From Myrica gale (Eukaryota; Streptophyta; Magnoliopsida; Fagales; Myricaceae), in the NCBI GenBank assembly GCA_963930655.1, contig OZ005602.1:3727501-3791500 (forward strand): DNA of 64,000 bases, read 5' to 3'. This document shows positions 48,750 to 60,022 of the stretch, one piece after another. How positions within the stretch are numbered: position 1 is the stretch's first letter; each line of letters opens with the position of its first letter. Position numbers and translations under genes: made by a program. The notes beneath the pieces are model-generated. The model saw nothing but the letters and a program-made list of their open reading frames with translations. It did not search any database and was not told where the DNA came from.

Positions 48750-49157
48750 ATGAAGGCGAGGGTGGTAATTGTGTTGATTATCCTCGTAGTCTCTGAAGTG
48801 CAAGCTACATTTATACCAAAAAAATTTGACAAGCCTCACACGGCTCACGGCTTCCACGGCTTGTGTCCTCCCTCTACTACACAACATGAGTCGTTATATG
48901 ATTGCCTTGCATGTATTCGTGAAACATGTACAGGACTGCATGGAGAGGAAGTAGGCTACGGCTTTAAGAAATGTGCTTTTCATCATTTCGTAGACTGCGT
49001 TCATGGGTTACCAGGCCATATTAGAGAGATTGACCGTGCAATTTTAAAGAGTGCCCTCAAGTGCATAAAAGACTGCATCCCAGGATCAAAAGTTCCCAGA
49101 TTTGATGATGGAATTTGTCTATTAGAATGTTTTGAAAATAAGATCAAGAAGGATTGA
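48750..49157 (+). CDS. Secreted cysteine-rich peptide 1 (10 Cys)
   Basis: 135 codons, single exon. The ATG follows a short leader (cagacaggaagaa) shared with the two paralogues. A hydrophobic signal peptide (MKARVVIVLIILVVSEVQA) should direct it to the secretory path. The mature part has cysteines at 39, 52, 55, 60, 75, 83, 105, 109, 123 and 127. Eight of these form the family pattern C-x7-C-x14-C-x7-C-x21-C-x3-C-x13-C-x3-C; C39 and C55 are extra and unique to this copy. The two CxxxC pairs near the C-terminus (KCIKDC, ICLLEC) resemble the alpha-hairpinin or thionin-like layout, but I cannot name the family with certainty. A defence or signalling role is inference only. The last 30 residues are nearly the same in all three copies. 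Confidence 0.8.
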   Translation: MKARVVIVLIILVVSEVQATFIPKKFDKPHTAHGFHGLCPPSTTQHESLYDCLACIRETCTGLHGEEVGYGFKKCAFHHFVDCVHGLPGHIREIDRAILKSALKCIKDCIPGSKVPRFDDGICLLECFENKIKKD

Positions 49158-49159
49158 GA

Positions 49160-50034
49160 TCATGTCAACTATGTATCAGAGGAATCGATGAGCGTAGAGA
49201 CTTGGTAAACAAAAATTCTCCATGCCTTCTCTTTCTCTCTCTCTACTGTAAGGTACACAAATGCAAACACCAATATAAGTATGCACAACATACACTTGTG
49301 CAATATATTAGAATTTTATTTTTTATCCTTCTAACTCTTTTGTTTGTATTCACTGCATATATAGTACAAGCAGTGAAAAACATGAAATTAGAGTTGAATA
49401 TTAGTGGCAGGTTTAAACTCCATTAATTTTTTCTTTCTAATTCCCAACATTAACTGTTTTCATGCTCCTCGTTATGTAATTTATTTGGTAAATTGCAGTT
49501 TGTCTCACTTCTTCAGGAGTTGCTATATTTGTGGTTTCAGAGTGAATCAGATGGCAATCTCAGGTTGGTGGGCGTGAAGGATCTTGGACTTGGCATACGT
49601 ACGTGGATAACAACTCCTACTTTCGTTGCTTCTTTGGTTTATGCACTCTCTCTCTGGGGTGATAATATCTAATGTGTAGGTTGATAGTAAAAAACCCTAC
49701 GGCTCAATGAATGAGTTTTGTAATAATATCTCAGTGCGTGCATTGAAACAAACATCAATATTAAATGGAGTTTGATCCCACCATCTTCAAGCTGTGCATT
49801 ATCTCTTTTATCTTATTATCTTCGGGCTGAGCTTTACCTTTATCAACAAGAGTTTTGCCAAATTTCCGCGCACGCATATAGAACCGTGCACAGAGGTTTA
49901 TTCCCGTTGCGATGTTTATATTTAATATTATTTCTTCTCACGGAACATAATAGTGTGCGAACGACATATTGGATAACAGATTTTGACTCAGTGATAGTCG
50001 AGTGTCAGTCGAACGATAAGTTTGCAACAAACGT
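49160..50034. other. 3' flank of peptide gene 1 and spacer
   Basis: Up to about 49860 this matches the 3' flanks of peptide genes 2 and 3 (for example gtgaaaaacatgaaattagag and cttcaggagttg). Small open frames here are not conserved as proteins. No separate gene is seen. Confidence 0.5.
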
Positions 50035-50222
50035 TTCTATGAGCTCTTTCAACATTTGTTTATATATATATATATATATATCCGTCCTTTCATAGCAGTA
50101 TGTAATTCAAAAGAACTTTTGATGAAATGTATGGAAGCTGTTTGGTCATCCAGTTGACTTTTTGTTTCGTTGAAAAATTTCTCTTTTTATACAATTAACT
50201 CTCAAAAATCGAATATCAGCCC

Positions 50223-50253
<31 letters not shown>

Positions 50254-50520
50254 ATATAACGTCTCTTCTACAAAGTCCTAATGCCACAGTCAAAGGCCAT
50301 TTGCTTGGCAACTATTAATATAAGAAAGATAGTATTAACGAAATATTCTCACATATATATACTCTCATATTGAGAAGCCATATATAATTGATATTAGATC
50401 AAAAATAGTATCCATGGCTAGGGAATGCCTGATGAATGTTTTTGTGCTGTTGGTGATGGTGTTAGCCATTTTCATAATATTTGAAGTGCAAATGACTAAT
50501 GTACTTATAACTCCTGCAAT
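50035..50520 (+). repeat. Duplicated block D2 (partner at 47632-48110)
   Basis: Second copy of the block described at 47632. It covers the promoter region and the start of the 50414 gene. At 50221-50239 there is a pure C run followed by CA units. Confidence 0.8.
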
Positions 50521-50870
50521 ATCCTTCTGCCACACTTCGCTTCCCGTCCGCCAGCTTCTTGTTTCCCTTAAAAAAAATGCTACTGGTCATGGCCCATTGT
50601 ACAATTGCCTCCAAAGAGAGCTTAAAAAATGCCAGCAAAAATATAAATAACTTGAAAACAATATTGAGCTTCCTGAGTGTGTTATTCGTCATTTCTTTCA
50701 GTGCATGCATATTTAAGCACCGACTGCATGGTAAAGGTAGTAAAGATGGGAAAGTTTACGCCGAAGCCAATTCATAGATAAATGCTTTCGAAGATGGGAC
50801 AATCCGATCCTCCCGAGAGCAACTTGTTTATTTCTATGTTTTGAAGACAACATCAAGAAGGATATTTGAG
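50414..50870 (+). pseudogene. Short, probably broken cysteine-rich peptide gene
   Basis: A 78-codon frame (50414-50650) has a signal-like start (MARECLMNVFVLLVMVLAIF) and LYNCLQRELKKC, which matches the first C-x7-C pair of the 135-aa genes. The sequence after it (to about 50870) still resembles the C-terminal part of the family (near 50831-50870) but is not in one frame. It may be a fossil, or may still make a short peptide; broken is more likely. Confidence 0.55.
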
Positions 50871-51966
50871 ATGTAGACGAAGCAAGTAGTACTTCCTGTC
50901 GGTCTGATCTTTGTATTTGGTTTGCTTTTATTCAAAATATCTTTGTATTTGGTTTGCTTTAATTTATTCAAAAGGATATTTGGCGAAACCCTTCGAACAT
51001 GAATTTTTGGGACGGAATCTCAAAATTGGAACGGTTTGTAATGACATAGGGGACAGATAAATCCGTCCCGAAATGTCTAGAAACTTTTTGGGACTTGTCA
51101 TAAAGTTATATAGTTATATTAATTTAAATAATTGAATACTAAGGATTAATGACTTTGAAGATCAATGTTCGACGCTAGCATGGGTGTAGAGATACTACCA
51201 TTTGCACCCAACAGTATGTCATCATCGTACTATTTGTTGGCTGATTAGGGCTTTATGAATAATTTGTATTATTGTATTTGAGTATTGGCGTAATTCCATG
51301 CTAAAACAAAATCCAAATTGAGTTGTAATTCCTTATTAAATACGTTAGAGTCTAATTGTTCAAGAGGATAAGCATATGATCTTCTTAAATTCTGATAAGA
51401 TTGCATTACTAGATAAGGATAATCATTTAGAGTTCTGGTGGGATATTGCATCTGATAGGGATAAGCAAATCAATATTATCCTTTCAAGTCCTAATAGGAC
51501 AATATTTTTAAATAGTTGTGATACTCGAGATTTAGAATGGAGAGACATTATAATATTTCCTATTTGCGTGATACTAAAGAGAAAAATACCCTTTATGTAA
51601 AGGAGGTATTCCTATATTTTGAGCCACATTAATAGTGATTCCTAACCTAAATCGATCATATTGTCTTTCATCCAATCACCTTGAAATCAACCATCTATTG
51701 TGAAGCCTAAATCGATCATGTTATTTAATTTTAGTTTTTTCCATAGAGCGACTCGGGAAAATAGACATATCAATAAAGATATAAAAATCAAAAGCCTCCG
51801 CTCTCCTTCCGAAATTAAATCAATTTTATACCAGATTAAAATATTATCAATTGGATAACAAAGAACACACAAGATTGTTTACAAAGTGAAAAATCATATA
51901 AGGAACTCCTCCAATATGGAAAAACTACTCCCGGTGACACGCCACTTCTGAGTGTGTTCATCATAT
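50871..51966. other. Spacer, no identified gene
   Basis: A 60-codon reverse frame (51451-51269: DYPYLVMQSYQNLRRSYAYP, then LDFVLAWNYANTQIQ) looks protein-like in composition but I do not recognise it. Otherwise AT-rich with no defined element. Confidence 0.4.
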
Positions 51967-52772
51967 AAAGATAATTAGCTTGACAAGCATGAAAAAATAG
52001 AATTTCTGAGTGTGTTCATCAATTTTTTCAGTGCATTTTAAAGCACCAAATGGGTTGAGGGTGTTCACATCCGTGAAAATTTGAAATTTTTTTTGTCACA
52101 TTGCATTAAATAACTATTAATTTCAAATACTTGACACCCTTCATTAAATTTTCACTTAACTTTAACTGTGAGTGATTTTCTGGCACAAAAAATGACGATT
52201 TTATCTCGCAAATTTTTTAACGGTAATATTTTTGTGAGGAAATATCGTCATTTCAAAGACTAAAAAAATCCTCCGACCCCAAATAAGAGGCTACGGCGGA
52301 GAGGAGTTGAACTAAAAGTTGTTTATAAAAAACTAGGTTGAATCCATCTTTCATTCATGAACTGGTAGGTTATCCACTTCATACCTAATTAAACTATCCA
52401 TTTGAATATATTAAATGCACTCTGAAACTATTATCAATAGTTGATGCTTTGCACTCTTAAGTTAGTGCATGGTTTAAAGTGTATGGAGCCAATATTCCCA
52501 AAAGTTATAAGTGAACAATATATTTAAGCCCATAAAGCTTATCAACTTTCCAAAGGCCGTACTTCTTAAAAAATTCCTTTTAAATAAGTACATTTCCAAG
52601 ATTTTATAAGAATTTTATTTATGAAGAATAAGTCGGGCCACTAACAATCTAAGATGTGTTGGTTCCAATAGTGTGAAGCTATCGATTGCGATGACGACTG
52701 AAGGGTTTAATTACAATAAAATTGTTCCAGTATTTAACTCTCATATGAGAATTAAGTCTTAGACAGGAAGAA

Positions 52773-53180
52773 ATGAAGGCGAGGGTGGTAATTGTGTTGA
52801 TTATGCTCGTAGTCTTTGAAGTGCAAGCTATTGAAAAAAAATCTGGCCTCCCTCGTGACGAGGGTCCCGGCTTAATCAACGGCATGTTTCCTCCCTCTAC
52901 TGCACAAGATAAGTCGCTGTATGATTGCCTTGCAAGAATTCGTGAAAAATGTACAGAACTACATGGAAAGGAAGTAGGCCCAGCCTTTAAGAAATGTGCT
53001 TTTAGGCGTTTCTTCCACTGCGTTCATGGGCTCCCCCACCATATTAGAAAGATTGACCCTGAAATTTTAAAGAGTGCCATCAAGTGCATAAAAGACTGCG
53101 TCCCAGGATCAAAAGTTCCTAGCTTTGATGACGGAATTTGTTTGCTAGAATGTTTTGAAAATAAGATCAAGAAGAATTGA
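52773..53180 (+). CDS. Secreted cysteine-rich peptide 2 (8 Cys)
   Basis: 135 codons, single exon, inside copy B. The signal peptide is MKARVVIVLIMLVVFEVQA with likely cleavage after the final Ala. Mature cysteines at 52, 60, 75, 83, 105, 109, 123 and 127 give C-x7-C-x14-C-x7-C-x21-C-x3-C-x13-C-x3-C, an even number able to form four disulfides. It is basic in the middle (KKCAFRRFFHC) and shares the C-terminal KCIKDCVPGSKVPSFDDGIC block with gene 3. Relative to gene 1 its upstream region has about 65 extra bases (about 52645-52715). Family identity is uncertain: thionin-like or alpha-hairpinin-like by layout only. The start is supported by three paralogues sharing MKARVV and the leader before it. 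Confidence 0.82.
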   Translation: MKARVVIVLIMLVVFEVQAIEKKSGLPRDEGPGLINGMFPPSTAQDKSLYDCLARIREKCTELHGKEVGPAFKKCAFRRFFHCVHGLPHHIRKIDPEILKSAIKCIKDCVPGSKVPSFDDGICLLECFENKIKKN

Positions 53181-53739
53181 GATCAAGTCAACTATGTATC
53201 AGAGAAATCGATGAGCTTAGAGACATGGTAAACAAAAATTTTCCATGCCTCCACTCTCTCTCTCTCTCTCACTGTGTGTAAGATACACTTGTGCAATAAA
53301 TTAGGATTTTATTTTTTTATCCTTTTAAATCTTTTGTTTATATTCACTGCGTATATAGTACAAGTGGTGAAAAACTTGGAATTAGAGTTGAATAGCAGTG
53401 GTAGGTTTATACTCTTAGTTTTTTCTTTTCTAATTCCCAACTTTAGCTGTTTTCATGCTCCTCGTTGTGTAATTTATTTGGAAGATAGCAGCTTGTCTCA
53501 CTTCTTCAGGAGTTGGTATATTTGTGGTTTCAGAGTGAAGCAGATGGGAATCTCAGGTTGGTGGGCGAGCAGGATCTTGGACATGGCGTGGATAACAACT
53601 CCTACTTTCCTTGCTTCTTTTGTTTATGTACACTCTCTCTGGGGTGATAATATCTAGTGTGTAGGTTGATAGTTATAAACTCTACGGCTGAATGAATGAG
53701 TTTTGTAATAATCTTAGTGCGTGAAACAAGCACCAATAT

Positions 53740-54070
53740 TAAATGGAGTTTTATCCCGCTATCTTCAAGCTGAACTTTATCTTTTTCAACAAGAGTTTGG
53801 CTGCGAACTGGAGTCTGTTGTGCAGTGGAGTTCTGCTTGCTTTTGGATGCTTTGTGATTATCGGGTTCCTTAACACGCTCCTTCAAACTTAACGGTAAGG
53901 GACGGATGTTTAGTTTGGAAGCAAGGAATTGAAAACGAGTCGCAATTAATAGCTTTATAAGGATCAAGGATATCTGCAATTTGGTTCTTCATAGAGAGAA
54001 ATCAGATCTCTAGAGAATGGGAAGCGAAAAACTTGTCTCGCACAAAATGAAAATCAATTTCGATGTGTTT
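53740..54070 (-). mobile_element. Copia remnant (RNase H end), copy B
   Basis: On the minus strand KHIEIDFHFVRDK is followed by MKNQIADILDPY and FQFLASKLNIRPLPLSLKE, the C-terminal end of Copia pol. It is only a few hundred bp, without paired LTRs, and broken. It occurs also in copy C, so it predates the large duplication. Confidence 0.7.
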
Positions 54071-54372
54071 TGTGATCAAGGGGCGTCTCTGAGCATAGGC
54101 GGTTGCCTAAGACCCCAAAAATCGGAAGGCCCCCAACTTCCAACTTTATTTAATATTTAATAGGTTATAATCCATCCAATTTAAATATTTTATCTTAACA
54201 AAAGAAAAAATAAGTCTCAAAATATCCGTTAAACTTTTTGAAATCCTCATTTAATGCAAAGAAAAACATAATTCAAAATATGACTTCAAACTTTAAAATT
54301 TAAAAAAGACTACTGGACTTCCAATTTTAAAATTGACAAAAAACGACTATCGGACTTCCAACTTTTAAGCTC

Positions 54373-54672
54373 AATAATCGACCTGTTTATCAAGGAGAGT
54401 CTCACGAAATCTTCCCTCTTTACCTTCAATTACATTCGAAAACAACTTGTAAACCTTATTATGACCGTCTCTTCTTTGTTGTCCGCGAATTCCATTATCA
54501 AGAAGTGTATCCACGACTTCTTGTACCAATTTCTCCTGACACATTACTAATTCCGCTGGCGTAGATCTACTTGTTATTAATAGATCGATAAGAGTATTGT
54601 TCCAATAAATAACTCTTCTATAAAGTTCATTATATCCGAGCTCATTAGTTTACCACCATCTATCTGAATGAT
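54373..54672 (-). other. rpoC1: Nuclear plastid DNA (NUPT): fragment of chloroplast rpoC1
   Basis: The minus-strand translation gives [14 protein letters not shown]; after a one-base slip it continues [20 protein letters not shown], then [40 protein letters not shown], and [20 protein letters not shown]. This is the beta' subunit of the plastid-encoded RNA polymerase, and chloroplast rpoC1 is the source I recognise. About 300 bp is present, with scattered substitutions and at least one indel. It is absent from the matching place in copy C (near 60320). Confidence 0.9.
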
Positions 54673-55231
54673 CAGTTTTTAATTTTTACTTTATCTCCAT
54701 TTTCACCATTCTCCTTACCAACTTTTCCTTATCTTTCTACCCGTACCCTTCCTTCTTTATAGCTCACTTCTCAATTGATATCCTACTTTCACTCTTTTTT
54801 TCACCATTTTTTCTTTATTTTTCTATTGTGAACGTCATATCCTTCCTTCATTCTAGCTAACTTTTAAGTGTTGATTTAATTTCAAAATCTCAAAGCTGAC
54901 TGTAGCCCTTTCCTTTCTCACAGGTGCTATTATTCTAACCTTTCAACTTTTAAATTAGTTTTTATACTTTTATTCACTTTTTTATCTAGAGAAAATTGAG
55001 AAATTGAGATTAAGTTGAGTACAATATAGTTCTACTTTAATTTTTGTTTGTGTTGATTGTAGTTATCATTTTTAAATTTAGGATAATTTTGAGATATCTA
55101 ATATTTCTAATAGAAAATAGGGATTAGGATATGATAAGTTTTTTTTTTTTTAAAAATGTTGAAAGAATTTTTTCATAACTAAAACTAATAAAATAATTAG
55201 ATCTTCTATGACACATGAATGATTAAATTTA

Positions 55232-55737
55232 GGGGGTAAAGTCATAGTTAGCCCTCTATGTTTGGGCAAAAATCAAATAGATACCCCTAACTTTCAATCC
55301 CACAAATTGAGATTCATAACTTTCAAAACTTATCAATCCTCGTCCCAGGCGTTAAATCAAACGGAAAAACATGATACATGACCAAAATGCCCCTCTAATA
55401 TAAAATTATTAAAAACATTCATTAAAAATAAAACAAATGATATATTTTTTAAAAAAGTAATATGTTTTAAATAAAACTATTGAAACTCTATTTCAATAAT
55501 CTATTTATTTTTAATTTATTTCTTAAATTTTATTATTTTTAATTATTTTATAAAATTTAGCCTTGGAGGAGCATTTTGATCGTTTTGTAGGATTTTTCGT
55601 CTGATTAACGCCTGATTTAGACGGGGGAAAAGATTGATAGATTTTGAAAGTTAATAGTCTCAAATTGTGGGATTGAATGTTAAGGGTAGTTATTTCATTT
55701 TTGCGCAAACATACGAGGCTAACTATGACTTTACCCC
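55232..55737. mobile_element. Long-TIR MITE (MULE type), copy B
   Basis: Arms of more than 100 bp (ggggtaaagtcatagttagc, then aatcccacaa, mirrored at the right end) are flanked by the perfect 9-bp repeat TTAAATTTA (55223-55231 and 55738-55746). A 9-bp duplication points to Mutator-like mobilisation. Confidence 0.8.
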
Positions 55738-56990
55738 TTAAATTTATTAGCTATATTATCATTTGAAAATGATCTATTGGCGAATCTTGAATATAAAAAT
55801 TTGATAAATAATTTTGCATCTAAAAAAGAAAGAAGAATATTTTTTAACCAGAATTTATTGATATTTTATATTTTAATACAATAGTTTATAATTTATTATA
55901 AACGGTCTCTTTTTATAGTTTCACCTAAGGCCACATTTATGCTAGAGACGGCCCTGGCGGGTAACCCACTTAAAATGTTTGAGGAGAATAAGTGAAACAG
56001 AGGACTAAGTTGGCCCAACCAGAGAATAGAGAATAGAGAGGAGTAACAATGTTAAGCTTTGGTTGATGGGCTCAGAATGATGAAGCCATCGACGAGAAGG
56101 ACTGAAAAGACGAGAGATGAATCGTGGCTGGGAGATAAAGAATTGGAGAATGAGAGAACACAAGAACTTTTGATGAGAGACATCCAAAATTTTGATGAGA
56201 GAGCGCCAAATCTTTTTGGCGCATTCCTTAAATTTTCTTTGACAATTGAGCGACACAAGGAATATGGCAACAAATTTTAGAAATCTATAATTTTTAATTT
56301 GTAACAGTAATAATAGTAATAGTAATTTATAATTTGTAACAGTATTTAAAAATCTCAGTACTTAGTATTAAATACATAGCATATTATTTTTACACTCTTT
56401 TTTTTATAACTAGAGTAATAATCTTAATTAAAATAGGTTGATCATAATAATATCTAGTACTTATAATTTGAAATTATAATGCCTTGTATATAATTTAGTA
56501 CTTAGTACATAAAATAACTTAGTACTTTGAACTTTATACTTAGTATTTAAAAAATATTAGTACTTGGTATTAAATATATATTTTTTGGGTAAACGGTAAG
56601 TAATATGTTTTTATTGTATACATATATATACTTAGATTTAGCATGCTATTTGCTATATATGTTTATCATATACATGATATGTGCTAATTAACCAAAGTAT
56701 GGTAATATATATGTTCATTATAAGTATGATAATAGATGTTATCTAAACAACTTAGATTTAGTCAATAAATATGCAATTACTATAACAATCATAGGTATAC
56801 TTTAAAATATATCATATAATATATTTGTATGAACAATTTTTTGACATCTTTCTACAATTTGGTAAAAGGAGGTATATATATGATTCCATTGTGACGTTGT
56901 CCTGTTAAAGAAAAGAAAAGATCGACCCGTTCAAACGTCTGGAGCATGTTGATGGCTGTCGTATTGTTATTTCTGTTGTTTCTTTAGTCC

Positions 56991-58007
56991 AAATACCACA
57001 CGTTCAAACGTAATCTGGAGCATGTTAATATTTTCGCCAACTATCTATAATAATGAACTGCAAAGTCAGTAACTTTTAAGACTCGAAAGAGTTATAAGGA
57101 GCGCTTTCATTTCACGAAAAGGTTTTGAACTTTTCATTGCAGGTTGAGGAGTATTTAGATAATTTATAAAGAATTCTCTAACTATATATTTAATAGCTAG
57201 TTTTCTGTCTCCTCTCCTTTTTATAACTATTTTTTTTTCCTGTAAATTACGTTTTCAATATATATATATATATTATCGTATTATAGGGGAGTTTATATAT
57301 ATACAATTGGGTTTTTGTATAAACTCATAAAAGAGCAAATTTTCACAGAAACAAAATGCCAAGTGGATGAACAAACATGGTCCATGTATTACATCAATCG
57401 TCATTTATTTTATTAATAAAATTAGTCCGTTCTGAACGGACAGATATATATATACGAACAGCCAACTTGTGAGTCGAAAGGCAAATCAGGTGTTGAGCTA
57501 CCAGCTGTGGATGCCAAAACAATTGCTTTTACTTCGAGTCAGAAAATGAAGTTTCTTGATGAGCTTAAAGCCTAGGACTAGTGCCTAGCCAAGTCAATCT
57601 CATAATGGGTGCGACGTCCTAAATTCATTAGATTACAATGAAGATGAAGATGATGTTGGTAATGATGATGATGATGGGCATGACTTGATTTTGACCTCTC
57701 GTCTCCACGTACAACTGGGAACTTGCCATGTAACCAGCTTAAAAAGTATCAAGATGAGAAGCTTAAGGAGATGAATGCAGCAGGCCGGGTAGAAACCAAC
57801 AAGAGTCTACTCATGAGAAGACCCCCCTAGAGTGTACCGTTTTGGATGTATGTGTGTTGGTTATACCAACGATTATATTATTTTGCTTATAAAATGATCT
57901 ATTGCATGAGGGTTTTAATTAAAACTCTTTGATTGTCATGGGGTTATATATTGTATATCTTGAAGTTGGGATAATGAAACTACTTACTTTTACCAAAAAA
58001 AAAAGAA
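56991..58007. other. Spacer between copies B and C
   Basis: No recognisable gene. It contains (TA)n runs near 57260 and a GATGATGATG stretch near 57640-57680. Open frames are short and not family-like. Confidence 0.45.
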
Positions 58008-58772
58008 AGATAATTAGCTTGACAAGCATGAAAACATAGAATTTCTGAGTGTGTTCTTCATCAATTTTTTCAGTGCATTTTAAAGCACCAAATGGGTTGA
58101 GGGTTTCCAATCCTTGAAAATTTGAAATTTTTTTGGTCACTGTGCATCAACTATTAATTTCAAATACTTTATTTTAACTGTGAGTGATTTTCTGGCACAA
58201 AATAATGACGATTTTATCTCACAAATTTTTGTGAGGAAATATCGTCATTTCAAAGACTAAAAAAATTCTCCGACCCCAGCAAAGAGGCTACGGCGGAGAG
58301 GAGTTGAACTAAAAGTTGTTTATAAAAAATTAGGTTGAATCCATCTTTCATTCATGAACTGGTAGGTTATCTACTTCATACCTAATTAAACTATCCATTT
58401 GAATATATTACATGCACTGTGAAACTATCAATAGTTGACGCTTTGCACTCTTAAGTTAGTGGTTTAAAGTGTATATATGGAGCCAATATTCCCAAAAGTT
58501 ATAAGTGAACAATATATTTAAGCCCATAAAGCTTGTCATCTTTCCAAAAGCCGTACTTCTTAAAAAATTCCTATTAAATAAGTACATTTCCAAGATTTTA
58601 TAAGAATTTTATTTATGAAGAAAAAGTCGGGCCACTAACAATCTAAGATGTGTTGGTTCCAATAGTGTGAAGCTATCAGTTGAGATGACGACTGAAGGGT
58701 TTAATTACAATAAAATTGTTCCAGTATTTAACTCTCATATGATCATGAGAATTAAGTCTTAGACAGGAAGAA

Positions 58773-59180
58773 ATGAAGGCGAGGGTGGTAATTGTGTTGA
58801 TTATGCTTGTAGTCTTTGAAGTGCAAGCTATTGTAGAAAAATCTGGCCTCCCTCGTGACGAGGGTCCCGGCTTAATCAACGGCATGTTTCCTCCCTCTAC
58901 TGCACAACATAAGTCGTTGTATGACTGCCTTGCAAGCATTCGTGAAAAATGTACAGAACTACATGGAAAGGAAGTAGTCCCAGCCTTTAAGAAATGCGCT
59001 TTTAGGCGTTTCTTGCACTGCGTTCATGGGCTCCCCCACCATAATAGAGAGATTGACCCTGCAATTTTAAAGAGTGCCATCAAGTGCATAAAAGACTGCG
59101 TCCCAGGATCAAAAGTTCCTAGCTTTGATGACGGAATTTGTTTGCTAGAATGTTTTGAAAATAAGATCAAGAAGAATTGA
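58773..59180 (+). CDS. Secreted cysteine-rich peptide 3 (8 Cys)
   Basis: 135 codons, single exon, in copy C. It has the same signal peptide and all eight cysteine positions of gene 2. By eye it differs from gene 2 at 13 coding bases: nine change the residue (for example E21V, K22E, D46H, R55S, G69V, F81L, I91N, K93E, E97A) and four are silent. All replacements lie in the mature part; the last 38 residues and the signal peptide are identical. Promoter and 3' flank are near-identical to gene 2, so it should be expressed similarly unless position matters. Function is not known from sequence. Confidence 0.82.
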   Translation: MKARVVIVLIMLVVFEVQAIVEKSGLPRDEGPGLINGMFPPSTAQHKSLYDCLASIREKCTELHGKEVVPAFKKCAFRRFLHCVHGLPHHNREIDPAILKSAIKCIKDCVPGSKVPSFDDGICLLECFENKIKKN

Positions 59181-59679
59181 GATCAAGTCAACTATGAGCT
59201 TCGACATGGTAAACAAAAATTTTCCATGCCTCCACTCTCTCTCTCTCTCTCTCTGTAAGATTTTTTTATCCTTTTAAATCTTTTGTTTATATTCACTGCA
59301 TATATAGTACAAGTGGTGAAAAACTTGGAATTAGAGTTGAATAGCAGTGGTAGGTTTATACTCTTAGTTTTTTCTTTTCTAATTCCCAACTTTAGCTGTT
59401 TTCATGCTCCTCGTTGTGTAATTTATTTGGAAGATAGCAGCTTGTCTCACTTCTTCAGGAGTTGGTATATTTGTGGTTTCAGAGTGAAGCAGATGGGAAT
59501 CTCAGGTTGGTGGGCGTGCATGATCTTGGACTTGGCGTGGATAACAACTCCTGCTTTCCTTGCTTCTTTTGTTTATGTACACTCTCTCTGGGGTGATAAT
59601 ATCTAGTGTGTAGGTTGACAGTTATAAACTCTACGGCTGAATGAATGAGTTTTGTAATAATCTTAGTGCGTGAAACAAG

Positions 59680-60020
59680 CACCAATATTAAATGGAGTTT
59701 TATCCCGCTATCTTCAAGCTGAACTTTATATTTTTCAACAAGAGTTTGGCTGCGAACTGGAGTCTGTTGTGCAGTGGAGTTCTGCTCGCTTTTGGATTCT
59801 TTGTGATTATCGGGTTCCTTAACACGCTCCTTCAAACTTAACGGTAAGGGACGCATGTTAAGTTTGTAAGCAAGGAATTGAAAACGAGTCGCAATCAATA
59901 GCTTTATAAGGATCAAGGATGTCTGCAATTTGGTTCTTCATAGAGAGAAAGCAGATCTATAGAGTATGGGAAGCAACCTTATCTTGCACAAAAGGAAAAT
60001 CAATTTCGATGTGTTTTGTG
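59680..60020 (-). mobile_element. Copia remnant (RNase H end), copy C
   Basis: Counterpart of 53740-54070: FQFLAYKLNMRPLPLSLKE on the minus strand. Broken, duplicated along with the surrounding block. Confidence 0.7.
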
Positions 60021-60022
60021 AC

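Larger units (their letters stand above)
54077..55956. mobile_element. TIR-bearing repeat (hAT-like ends), copy B
   Basis: The left end caaggggcgtctctgagc and the right end gctagagacggccctg are inverted relatives, and aggcggttgcctaag on the left mirrors cacctaaggcc on the right. The interior is non-coding in origin and holds two later insertions (rpoC1 fragment, MULE-type MITE). No clean target duplication was found, so the superfamily is a guess. Confidence 0.5.
51967..56990 (+). repeat. Large direct repeat, copy B
   Basis: From gataattagcttgacaagca onward this matches copy C (58008-63400) almost throughout: promoter, peptide gene, 3' flank, Copia remnant, TIR-bearing repeat, MULE-type MITE and AT-rich tail. 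The tail phrase gtgacgttgtcctg is present in both (56891 and 63291). Copy B alone has the rpoC1 insert at 54373-54672. Confidence 0.9.

Noticed and set aside
53274-53657. Open frame repeated at 59283-59606, looking conserved
   Set aside because: It lies in the 3' flank of the peptide genes and is alike only because the blocks are recent duplicates. Gene 1's flank does not keep the frame.
53602-53979. Reverse frame repeated at 59479-59928
   Set aside because: Part of the old Copia remnant, not a host gene.
54077-55956. Possible hAT target duplication around the TIR-bearing repeat
   Set aside because: The eight bases on each side (tttgtgat and gcgggtaa) do not match, so superfamily assignment was left open.
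56059-56280. 73-codon frame (MVDGLRMMKPSTRRTEKTRD)
   Set aside because: The matching sequence in copy C (about 61685-61880) does not keep the frame, so a conserved protein is unlikely.
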